NCBI GenBank assembly: GCA_016124255.1
Contig: WGOB01000012.1
Location: forward strand, 1-54,681
Source of the DNA: Alphaproteobacteria bacterium
GTDB lineage: Bacteria > Pseudomonadota > Alphaproteobacteria > Caulobacterales > Aquidulcibacteraceae
DNA: 54,681 bases
Direction of reading: 5' to 3'
The notes under the pieces were generated by a model, which was not told the origin of the DNA, made no database searches, and worked only from the letters and a program-made list of their open reading frames with translations. Positions within the stretch are counted from its first letter, which is position 1. Each line of letters starts with the position of its first letter. The position numbers were made by a program, and so were the translations under genes. Below are positions 9,434 through 17,305 of the stretch, piece after piece.

Positions 9434-10870
9434 TCAGGCGGCCCCAGTCGGCTCCTTGTGGATGAGGCGGGTCAGGGTATCGACCTCGCTGCGGATGCGC
9501 GGGTCGGTGTCCAGCGCGGCGCGGATCTTGTTCCGCGAGTAGAGAATCGTGGAGTGGTCGTAGCCGCCGAAGCGCCGGCCGATATCCGGCAGCGAGGCGT
9601 GCGTCAGCTGCGTGCACAGATAGGCGGCGATCTGGCGGGGCTGCGCGAACGCGCGCTGTCGCGACCGCGTCAGCAATTGATCGACCGTCATGTTGTTGTG
9701 GCGGGCTACGACCTTGAGGACCGTGGCGACCCTGACCGGCTTCACTTCGCCGCGATCGCTCAGCTTTCCGCGCAACGCGTTCTCTGCCGCTTCCAAAGTG
9801 ACCTCCTGCAGTCCAGAAACTCTTGCTTCAACAACCAATTGGCTTACGGCGCCGTCGAGCAGCCGGCCGCTGCCGGACATGCGCTTGGCGATCATCTCCA
9901 GGGCCGCCGGCGCGACGCGGAATCCCGGCGTCGTCGTCTGGTAGTGGCGCACCTTGGCGTCGAGGATCTGCCGGCGAAGGGCTTCGCCAGGCTCCGTGAT
10001 CTCGCAGACGGCGGCGCCTGAGAGATGGTGGCGCAGGCGATCGTCAAAGCCGCCGATTCCATCGGGGCCCTGGTCCGCCGTGATGACGACCTGGCGGCCG
10101 CGCGAATTCAGCATAATCACTGTATCGAGGAATTCCTCCTCGGTGACCCTGCGCCCGGCGATCCGGTGGACGTCGTCGAGGAAAAAGATCTCAGGCTCGC
10201 GGACGCGCTGCTTGAACTCGCTGGAGTCCTTCTTCTTGTGCAGCGCGTATTGGAATTCCTCGATGAATTCCTGAGCCATCATGTAGCGAACCTTGCGGTC
10301 CGGCGCGGCGCACTGGGCGGCGTAGGCGCAGGCGTGCAGCAGATGGGTCTTGCCGCAGCCAGGCGGCGAATGCAGCAGCACCAGCGGAAAGTTCACGGGT
10401 GCGCCTGAGGCGACCAGCTGCAGCAGCGTAACGGCGCGGTGGTTGCTGTCATCGACGCAGAACGTGTCGAAGGTGAATCCGGGGTAGGACGGCGGCGGCA
10501 GCACGCGCGCTTCCGCTTCACGCTCGGCGCGGCGCACCGCCGGGGCGCGTTCAGCCGCGAAATCACGCACGGGCGCCGGGGCGCTTTCGACCGTGTGAAT
10601 TTGAATCTCGCCGTCCAGAATCATGTGGGCGCGCATCCGCGCCTCGAGCCGATGCGCGCCATTCCGGCGGAGCCAGGCCCGGGCGTCCTCAGACTCGGTC
10701 AGGAACACCAGCTGGCCCTGGTACTCGCCGGCGAGTTCGAGCCGCTCAAAATAGGCCTCAAACAGCTCCGGTCCGAATTCGCTCATCAGTTCGCGGCGCA
10801 CGCGATCGTAGACTCTGACCGCCCCCTCCGCCGCGCCCACGCCGTGCGCGGAACCTTGTCCTTGATCCAT
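9434..10870 (-). CDS. dnaA: Chromosomal replication initiator DnaA (divergent)
   Basis: AAA+ initiator that binds DnaA boxes and opens the origin. From the ATG at 10870 it has 478 residues; an upstream in-frame start at 10954 would add 28 residues unlike DnaA, whereas VYDRVRRELMSEFGPELFEAYF matches domain I soon after 10870. Domain III begins FTFDTFCVDDSNHRAV; Walker A is SPPGCGKTH with Lys174; Walker B is FFLDDVH. Sensor II RLLDGAV retains its Arg. Domain IV has the DnaA signature ending GRRFGGYDHSTILYSRNKI. Unusual: the box VII arginine finger (E. coli R285) aligns with His282 in DRLRHHL. Upstream lies an AT-rich gap and then rpsT. Confidence 0.95.
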   Translation of the reverse strand: MDQGQGSAHGVGAAEGAVRVYDRVRRELMSEFGPELFEAYFERLELAGEYQGQLVFLTESEDARAWLRRNGAHRLEARMRAHMILDGEIQIHTVESAPAPVRDFAAERAPAVRRAEREAEARVLPPPSYPGFTFDTFCVDDSNHRAVTLLQLVASGAPVNFPLVLLHSPPGCGKTHLLHACAYAAQCAAPDRKVRYMMAQEFIEEFQYALHKKKDSSEFKQRVREPEIFFLDDVHRIAGRRVTEEEFLDTVIMLNSRGRQVVITADQGPDGIGGFDDRLRHHLSGAAVCEITEPGEALRRQILDAKVRHYQTTTPGFRVAPAALEMIAKRMSGSGRLLDGAVSQLVVEARVSGLQEVTLEAAENALRGKLSDRGEVKPVRVATVLKVVARHNNMTVDQLLTRSRQRAFAQPRQIAAYLCTQLTHASLPDIGRRFGGYDHSTILYSRNKIRAALDTDPRIRSEVDTLTRLIHKEPTGAA

Positions 10871-11371
10871 GGCTTTCGCCGCTCCCAGCCCTGCGTCGCC
10901 CCTGGCCGACGCCATCCATTCTCGGCAGCCCCCCACGGGCCTCCCGCCTGACACAGCTATCCCGTCGCCAGAATCGCCCTTGCTTTTCCGGCCCTTCCCA
11001 ACGAGGTTTCGGAGGTCAGTTAACGGTCAGCTCACAAGCCAACGAAGCGAACACTGGCGCCGGCCATATGACAGGTCAATGTCATTCATGCCGCGTTTGG
11101 GTTGCAGAGTCGCAATGAACGCTTAGGTCTAAGAAAACAAAGAGGAAAAAGATAAGTTGCGTGCTCGAAAACGGCGATTCTGGCAGGGCTCCGCGCGCGC
11201 GCTTTTCACAATTTGCCAACGTTTTGTGAACGCCCGTTTTTTTGGAAAATTCGCCTGAGAGGCGAGAAAAAATCACCGCTGGACGCTGCGTCAGTCACCC
11301 TGCTCACGCTCGTGATTTCGATGCGACTCGCAGCGGCTCACAAGCCCCGCCTGGCGGTCGAAGCGGCAGTT
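10871..11371. other. rpsT-dnaA intergenic region: dnaA promoter and possible oriC
   Basis: A 501-base gap without a credible gene. The part from about 11120 to 11280 is clearly AT-richer than its surroundings (runs of A/G and a T7 at 11237-11243), as in a duplex-unwinding element. CTTTTCACA at 11202-11210 matches the relaxed DnaA-box pattern TTWTNCACA at 8 of 9 positions; it forms part of an imperfect inverted repeat with TTTTGTGAA at 11222-11230. GANTC sites occur at 11107 and 11176, which matter because CcrM methylation controls dnaA in Caulobacter. No tight DnaA-box cluster is visible by eye, so origin function is a hypothesis. Confidence 0.4.
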
Positions 11372-11644
11372 TCAGACGCCGGCGGCGACTTTCTTCACCC
11401 GCTGCGTCAGCCGCGAGACCTTCCGGGCGCCGGCGTTCTTGTGAAGCACGCCCCTGGAGACCGCGCGCATGGTTTCCGACTCGGCCTGGCGGAGAGCGAC
11501 CTCTGCAGCCTTGGCGTCCCCGGCGGCGATCGCTTCGTCGACCTTCTTCCAAAACGTCCGCATCCGAGAGCGTCGCGCCTTATTGACCGCAGTGCGGCGG
11601 GCGATGACGCGGATGGCTTTCTTTGCGGAGGCGGTGTTCGCCAT
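11372..11644 (-). CDS. rpsT: 30S ribosomal protein S20
   Basis: Primary 16S rRNA-binding protein of the small subunit. It has 90 residues, the family's usual length, with the conserved opening [13 protein letters not shown] and the basic helices [19 protein letters not shown] and [18 protein letters not shown]. The frame stays open further upstream, but S20 always starts at MAN, so the ATG at 11644 is chosen. The rpsT-dnaA neighbourhood is common in alphaproteobacteria. Confidence 0.97.
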   Translation of the reverse strand: MANTASAKKAIRVIARRTAVNKARRSRMRTFWKKVDEAIAAGDAKAAEVALRQAESETMRAVSRGVLHKNAGARKVSRLTQRVKKVAAGV

Positions 11645-11742
11645 GGAGGCAGGTCTCTGGCTTCGGGTCGGTAAAAGAAGGGCGCGGGTATAAGCGCGGG
11701 GGGCGGCAAGGTCAATCATCCACAAGGCGGCGCGGTCGAAGC

Positions 11743-14082
11743 CTAGCGCCGCACCCGAAGCGTCGCCCCGATCGTGCGCGGATCGCCAGGGTTGCCCAGG
11801 ATGAGCCCCGAATTGCCGGACTGGACGGAGACGAACTGGAGATAGGGTTCGTCGAAAGCGTTCTTCACCCAGGCGAACGCTTCCCAGCCGCCCTCGCTCT
11901 CGAATCCGGCGCGGAGATTGACGAGAGTGTAGCCGTCGATCAACGCATACCGAGAATCCGAGGCGTCGGAGTAGAAATCGGACCGGTAGCTGGCGTCGAC
12001 CCCGACATAATAATCGCCCGGATCGCCGGCGACCGCGCCAGGCCAGCGATATTCTCCGCCCACGGACCAAGCCCATTCCGAGACGCCGGGAAGGCGCTGG
12101 CCGCTCAGATCGCAGGCCGAGGTGGAGGGCCCGATCAGCTCAAGCGGACATGGGCCGTTTGCGAAGCTTTCGTAGACCGCATCGGTCCAGGCGAGCGTGG
12201 CGTAGGCGATCAAGCCGCGCCATGGCCGGGTCTGCACGTCAAGCTCCACGCCCTCGACGCCGACCTCGTCGATGTTGGCCAGGTAGCCGCGCAATGCGCC
12301 GGGGCCGGTGTCGACGACATTCGCCTGGTAGTCCTCCACGACAGTGCGGAAGAGCGCGAGGTTGGCGGTGAGGAGACGATCGAAGAGTTGCGTCTTCAGG
12401 CCAAGTTCGAGGGTGCGGGAATTCTCCGGGGCTATGACTGCGTTGACGAGCGCTGGCGCGCCGGACGCCGTCGTCGGGATGCCAGCCAGATTCACGCCGC
12501 CGGATTTGTAGCCCTGCGCATACCCAATATAGGCCAGCACGGCGTCGCCGACGTCCCAGGCGAGGTTGATCTGGCCCGATGCGCTGCCGTCTTCAACCGC
12601 AGCTTCGTAGACCTGCGGCCGCGCGATCGAAAGCTGGCGGTTGATCAGCGTTGGGTCCGTTGTGGCGAGTCCGCCCGAGACACGCTGATCGTAGACCGCA
12701 TCTTTCGTTTCTTCCGTATACCGAACGCCCCCTGACAGACGCCATCGTGGCGCAATGCTCCAAACGGCGTGCGCGAAGGCCGCGTAGGATTCCGTTGCGG
12801 AAGTGACGGTGAAATCGGCGCGGTATCCATCCAGGAGATTTGCGGGCGCGCTCGGCCCGATGAGCCAATACGCGGCGTCGGCGCCCCATTCGGAGACGCC
12901 CTCTGTGTCGATCTCCTGGCGGTAGAAATAGAGACCAACGGTCCAATCCACGACCCGCTCGCCGTTCGAGGCTAGGCGCAATTCCTGGGAGAGCTGCTGC
13001 TGATCGGACTGGTTGGCCGAACGCGTCAGGATCGAGAGCGCAGTGTAATCGCGATCGTTCTGGGGGCGCCAAGCCCATTGGCGCGCCGCGCTAACCGACG
13101 TCATCGTTGCGAACCCAAGGTCCCAATCGGCTATAACGGCGAGACCGCTCTGCCATTGGTCGGCCTGGATGTCCGAGTTCACATCGACGCGGCGATCGTA
13201 GATGTCAAAACTCGCCGGCGCATAGTCGAGGCCGGCGGCGAGCGCCGGGTATTGCTGCGACGGGGCGCGCTGCGTCTCGCCGACGCGGACAACGCCTTGC
13301 GTGCAGCATTCCAGTTCCTGCGCGTTATAGTCGGCAATGAAGCGCAGCGAAAGATCCGGCGTCGGCGTGTAGAGCAGCTGGCCGCGAACAGCGACATTGT
13401 TCTGGTCGTTCACATCGCGTTGCGTCGTAACATTATAAAGCATGCCGTCGCGACGCGTGGTTGCGATCGAGAGGCGCCCGGCCAGCATTTCGCCCAGGAG
13501 CGGACCCGAGACCGAGGCTTTTGCCTGGGTGAAGCCGTAATCCCCATAGGACAATTCGATCGCCGATTCCGGCGTGAAGCGCGGCGCGCGCGTGGTGACG
13601 TTGAGCGCGCCGGCGGTGGTGTTCTTGCCGAACAGCGTCCCCTGCGGCCCGCGCAAAATCTCGATGCGCTCGATATCAAGAAGATCGAAGCTCGCGGCCG
13701 CGGGGCGTGGATAATACACCTGGTCGATATAGAGGCCGACTCCCTGCTCCAAGCCGTCATTGGCAAGACCGAACGATGAGCCAAGACCGCGGATATTGAA
13801 CGCGGTGTTGCGCGGATTGGAGGACACGTATTGCAGCGTCGGCGCCAATTGCGTGATCTGGCCGATGGAATAAGAGCCTGTGTCGTCCAGGCGCTCGCCT
13901 CCGATCACGCTCACGGCCACAGGCACATCCTGCAAGCGCTCTTCGCGCCGTCGTGCGGTGACGACGATTTCGCCGCCGTCTTCGCTCGCAGCGCGCGTCG
14001 GCGCCGCCTCCTGCCCTAGCGCCCTTGGCGCGATTAATCCAAGCAACGCCGTTCCAAGAGCGAATGCCGAACGCAATCTCAT
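11743..14082 (-). CDS. TonB-dependent receptor
   Basis: Outer-membrane receptor of 779 residues. A signal peptide ending near RALGQ is followed by a TonB-box region ([22 protein letters not shown]), then the plug with [11 protein letters not shown] and [25 protein letters not shown], which is the Sphingomonas/Caulobacter-type plug signature, then the barrel. Substrate unknown. The ATG at 14082 has a GAGGGAG ribosome-binding site. An Rrf2-family regulator lies 99 bases upstream on the same strand, hinting at iron- or redox-linked control. The C-terminus ends in LRVRR rather than the usual aromatic residue. Confidence 0.94.
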   Translation of the reverse strand: MRLRSAFALGTALLGLIAPRALGQEAAPTRAASEDGGEIVVTARRREERLQDVPVAVSVIGGERLDDTGSYSIGQITQLAPTLQYVSSNPRNTAFNIRGLGSSFGLANDGLEQGVGLYIDQVYYPRPAAASFDLLDIERIEILRGPQGTLFGKNTTAGALNVTTRAPRFTPESAIELSYGDYGFTQAKASVSGPLLGEMLAGRLSIATTRRDGMLYNVTTQRDVNDQNNVAVRGQLLYTPTPDLSLRFIADYNAQELECCTQGVVRVGETQRAPSQQYPALAAGLDYAPASFDIYDRRVDVNSDIQADQWQSGLAVIADWDLGFATMTSVSAARQWAWRPQNDRDYTALSILTRSANQSDQQQLSQELRLASNGERVVDWTVGLYFYRQEIDTEGVSEWGADAAYWLIGPSAPANLLDGYRADFTVTSATESYAAFAHAVWSIAPRWRLSGGVRYTEETKDAVYDQRVSGGLATTDPTLINRQLSIARPQVYEAAVEDGSASGQINLAWDVGDAVLAYIGYAQGYKSGGVNLAGIPTTASGAPALVNAVIAPENSRTLELGLKTQLFDRLLTANLALFRTVVEDYQANVVDTGPGALRGYLANIDEVGVEGVELDVQTRPWRGLIAYATLAWTDAVYESFANGPCPLELIGPSTSACDLSGQRLPGVSEWAWSVGGEYRWPGAVAGDPGDYYVGVDASYRSDFYSDASDSRYALIDGYTLVNLRAGFESEGGWEAFAWVKNAFDEPYLQFVSVQSGNSGLILGNPGDPRTIGATLRVRR

Positions 14083-14181
14083 GCAGGGCTCCCTCGATAG
14101 CAGGCGCCCTTTAACTCTTGTTTGTCGATCGGTTCAATAGAGATTCGCTTAAATCATGCGTTAGCGCTTCTGCAAGCGCTG

Positions 14182-14613
14182 TCAGCGTTTGCCGCCCCGG
14201 CGACGCGGGCTCAGCGCGCTTGCAAGCGACGTCGATTCCAGGATCGCGGCGCTGGCGTCGCGGACTTGACCCAACGCGCCGCGCAACGGGCAGCGCGCCT
14301 CGTGGCAATCTTCGCACTGCTGGTAGCGCGTGCGGCTGGTGCAAGGGGTGAGAGCGAGTGGGCCGTCGATGGCGCGGATCACATCGGCGAAGGTGATCTC
14401 TTCGGGATCGTGCGCCAGAGCGTAGCCGCCGAACTTGCCACGCTGGCTCGACACCAGGCCGTGTTTGCGCAGCTCTAGGAGAATATTTTCCAGAAACCGC
14501 CGCGGGATGTCCTGGCGTTCGGAAATGTCGCCAATGAATGTCGGGCTCTCCCCGTGCTGGGCGGCGAGATCGATCATGGCGCGCAGCGCGTACTTGGCTT
14601 TCGAGGTGAGCAT
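14182..14613 (-). CDS. Rrf2-family transcriptional regulator
   Basis: Winged-helix regulator of the Rrf2 family (IscR, NsrR, RirA), many of which hold an Fe-S cluster. From the ATG at 14613 it has 143 residues starting MLTSKAKYALRAMIDLA, the classic Rrf2 opening; an in-frame start further upstream gives unrelated sequence. The wing contains KFGGYALAHDPEEITFADVIRAIDG. Cysteines are at 91, 100, 103 and 108, more than the three usual for IscR-type cluster binding and with different spacing. It lies upstream of, and codirectional with, the TonB receptor, which may be its target. What it senses is not known. Confidence 0.9.
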   Translation of the reverse strand: MLTSKAKYALRAMIDLAAQHGESPTFIGDISERQDIPRRFLENILLELRKHGLVSSQRGKFGGYALAHDPEEITFADVIRAIDGPLALTPCTSRTRYQQCEDCHEARCPLRGALGQVRDASAAILESTSLASALSPRRRGGKR

Positions 14614-14705
14614 GCTTCGGCGTATAGCCGATCGACCCGATCGACATAAAGCGTATACGCGCAACCTCGTGGCCGATCCCGTGCGTTGCGCCTGCCGCGA
14701 GGCAA

Positions 14706-14978
14706 TCAGACCGTTTCATTCTCCTTCGGCGCGGAGACGCGGCGCGGTTTGGCCTCGAACTTTGGCTTGGGCAGGAGCCGAAAACGGGATTGGCACCAGG
14801 CGAAGTCAACGCCGACGTCGAGCAGCGCATCGGACCGTCCGCACGGGCAGGCAAACTCGAAGATCGACAAGACGCGATAGGTCTCCCCCGCGACCAGGGG
14901 CACAGGCTCGCCGGTGACGTGGTTCGGGGCCGCGTTGACGCATAGAACCAGGTCGCCGGGGCCGACAGGGTCGCTCAT
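14706..14978 (-). CDS. Small Cys-containing hypothetical protein (90 aa)
   Basis: Not recognised. A 90-residue soluble protein with a beta-rich start (GDLVLCVNAAP, PLVAGETYRVLSIFEFACPCG) and a basic tail. Cys13, the C-P-C pair near residues 44-46 and a later Cys could bind metal, but this is speculative. It has a plausible ribosome-binding site (taggaaaag) before the ATG and neighbour-like codon use. It is codirectional with the Rrf2 gene downstream, 93 bases away. Confidence 0.66.
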   Translation of the reverse strand: MSDPVGPGDLVLCVNAAPNHVTGEPVPLVAGETYRVLSIFEFACPCGRSDALLDVGVDFAWCQSRFRLLPKPKFEAKPRRVSAPKENETV

Positions 14979-15117
14979 GACTTTTCCTACAGGCGCCGAA
15001 TGATAGACGCGCGTTCGCGAACGGCAACACGCGGAGGCGCCCGAAAGCGGGTCGATGAACCTGCCACGACGCCGCCACCGCGCGGCCGGGCTCTCAAGCA
15101 GGCGCTAGGGTCCAGGC

Positions 15118-16266
15118 TCAGGCCTTCGCCATCATGTATTCGAAGTTCCGCCGGTAGAATTGGTCTTTCACGTCCTCAGGAAACGTTGCGAGGTTCGCTT
15201 CGAAGCGTTCGATCGGATTCTTGGTTCCCTCCGGGTGCGGATAATCGCTGGAGAACAGGAACAGGTCGGGGCCGCCTTCGCGGATGATTGCTCCGACGTC
15301 TTCGTTGGCGAACGGTGTGAAGCGCACGGCCCGGCGCACGAAGTGCGACGGCGGCTCGGCGAGCTCGCCAAGTGCAGGATCGGTCTTCTTGAACGAGCGC
15401 CACCCGTGATCCAGGCGGCGCAGAAAATCAGCCACCCAGCCGGCGCCCAATTCGATCACGCCGCCCCGCAGACTCGGAAACCGCTGGAAGACGCCATCGA
15501 AGGCCATTGCCGCGAGAAACATCTGCGGCGCAAACGACAACGTCATGAAGTCCTTGCCGCGCAGGTTTTCCCCGCCGCCGAGCCAATCGGTCGTCCTCGG
15601 GCGTCCGTTGTTGAAGTAGGCCTCCGGATGCACGCGGCTTGCTGCCCCGACGTGCAACATAAAGGGCGTCGACGTCTCGGCCAGCAAGCGCCAGATAGGA
15701 TCGAGATCTGGGTGGCCCGGAGAGCGATCCCCTGCCGGCGATGCGGCGACCCAAATCGCGCCGCAGCCGAGCCGCAGCGCTTCTTTCGTTTCGATAAGCG
15801 CGCGCTCGGGATCGGAAAGCGGCACGACGCCCACCGGGATGAGACGTTTATCCGCCTTGCAGAACTCGGTGATGCCACGATTAAGGGCGCGCGCGCCGCC
15901 ATAGCGCACGTCGTTTTCGTCGGCGCCGCTGAATTGCGAGCCTGCGAACGTGGTGAAGACGAGTTGGCTGGCGAAGCCAAGATCATTCAGGGCGCGGACG
16001 CGTTCGTCGGAATTCATCGCGCCGTAAGCGGCCCACCCCTTCGGCCCAGCGATAACATTGGCGGAGATGGCTGCGGTTGCAGCGGCATCGCCCTGTCTTT
16101 TCTGAGCGGCGGCGATGGCTTTCTCCGCGAGTGCGCCGCCGGCCTCAAAGCGCATCCGCTTCAAACGATCACGTATGCCGGGGTCGGCGTAGGACGCGAG
16201 CCAGTCGCCGCTCTCCATGATGTGGCTGTCGGCGTCGTGGAAAATGCGTCCGGCAGCATACGGCAT
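15118..16266 (-). CDS. Amidohydrolase-family metal-dependent hydrolase (Amidohydro_2 type)
   Basis: TIM-barrel metal hydrolase or decarboxylase of 382 residues, of the group that includes aminocarboxymuconate semialdehyde decarboxylase and uncharacterised relatives. Visible elements are an N-terminal D-A-D-S-H strand replacing the usual DxH, HVGAASRVHPEAYF in the middle, and the late SSDYPHPEG motif with the conserved Asp. Substrate unknown. The ATG has a strong GAGGAGA site. The frameshifted dioxygenase gene at 16326-17173 lies upstream, only 60 bases away on the same strand, so the two may have formed a catabolic pair. Confidence 0.87.
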   Translation of the reverse strand: MPYAAGRIFHDADSHIMESGDWLASYADPGIRDRLKRMRFEAGGALAEKAIAAAQKRQGDAAATAAISANVIAGPKGWAAYGAMNSDERVRALNDLGFASQLVFTTFAGSQFSGADENDVRYGGARALNRGITEFCKADKRLIPVGVVPLSDPERALIETKEALRLGCGAIWVAASPAGDRSPGHPDLDPIWRLLAETSTPFMLHVGAASRVHPEAYFNNGRPRTTDWLGGGENLRGKDFMTLSFAPQMFLAAMAFDGVFQRFPSLRGGVIELGAGWVADFLRRLDHGWRSFKKTDPALGELAEPPSHFVRRAVRFTPFANEDVGAIIREGGPDLFLFSSDYPHPEGTKNPIERFEANLATFPEDVKDQFYRRNFEYMMAKA

Positions 16267-16325
16267 AGCGGTTCTCCTCTCAGTGCGCCAAGACGGCTCT
16301 GTCTGTCCGCCTCAGCAACGACGCT

Positions 16326-17173
16326 TCAATTTCGGAAGAATGGCTTGTCGCCGGCAATGGTGACGCGCTCCATGATGCGGCGGGCGGGGAAGTAATCCGA
16401 CGCAGCGTAGTGCTGACAGGCGCGGTTGTCCCAGAAGGCGATGGAGCCCGGCGCCCAGCGGAAGCGGCATTGGCGCTCGGGGACGGCGGCCTGCTCATAG
16501 AGATGCGCCAGCAGCCAATCGCTCTCTTTCTTGGACAAGCCGAGGATATGGCTGGTGAAGGCGGTGTTCACGTAAATCAGGTTGCGGCCCGTTTCCGGGT
16601 GGGTGCGCACGACCGGATGCTCCTGCATCGGGTATTTGGCGCGGAGATCGTCCGCGCTCTTGCCGAGGCGATCGGCGAACACGCGGGCGATGTCGTGCAC
16701 GGCGGTGAGGCCGCTGACGAAGCGCTTCATTTCCGGGGACAGGCCTCCGTAAGCGTCGACCATGTCGGAGAAGAGCGTATCGCCGCCCACATCAGGACCT
16801 CGATTGCGCGCAGGATCGATCCAAGGGACGGCTGCTCGCGCCAGGTGACGTCGGAGTGCCACGCGTTCTCCTTGCCGCGATTGTCGGGCCCGTGCTCGAT
16901 GCGGAGGACCTCCCGGTCGGGCTGATCTTTCGGCGTGGCGGGGTGAATCTCCAGCGCGCCGAACTGGCGGGCGAACGCGATGTGCTGGGCGCGTGTGATC
17001 TGCTGATCGCGAAAGAAAACCACCTTGTAGTCAAGCAGCGCGCGTTTCACTTCGGCGACGGCTTCGGCTGGCGGATCGGCGAGATCGATGCCGATCAGCT
17101 CAGCGCCGATGGTCGGCGAGAGCGGACGGGCGTCGAAATGGCGATAAGGCTCGTTGCGCAGTGCAGCGGACAT
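16326..17173 (-). pseudogene. TauD/TfdA-type Fe(II)/2-oxoglutarate dioxygenase, broken by one frameshift
   Basis: Two overlapping frames together make one full-length dioxygenase of about 282 residues. The first (from ATG 17173, MSAALRNEPYRHFDARPL) contains the iron-binding WHSDVTW; the second resumes at PDVGGDTLFSDMVDAYGG and carries the distal His region and the late RIMERVTI arginine. Adding one base in the run at 16795-16796 reads A-I-E-V-P-D-V-G-G-D, joining the halves exactly. All catalytic parts are intact, so this is either a very recent inactivation or a sequencing error. The start has a good AGAGGGA ribosome-binding site. Confidence 0.85.
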
Positions 17174-17305
17174 GGCGTTCCCTCTGTGTCTTTTGCACAG
17201 GCAAGGCCACCCGCGGCGCAGTGTCAATGCGGATCGCGCGGCTTCAGACGCGCTTCTTAGACGGGCCTGACGGCCCCACGGTCCTGCCCTTCGAGATTTC
17301 CCGGT

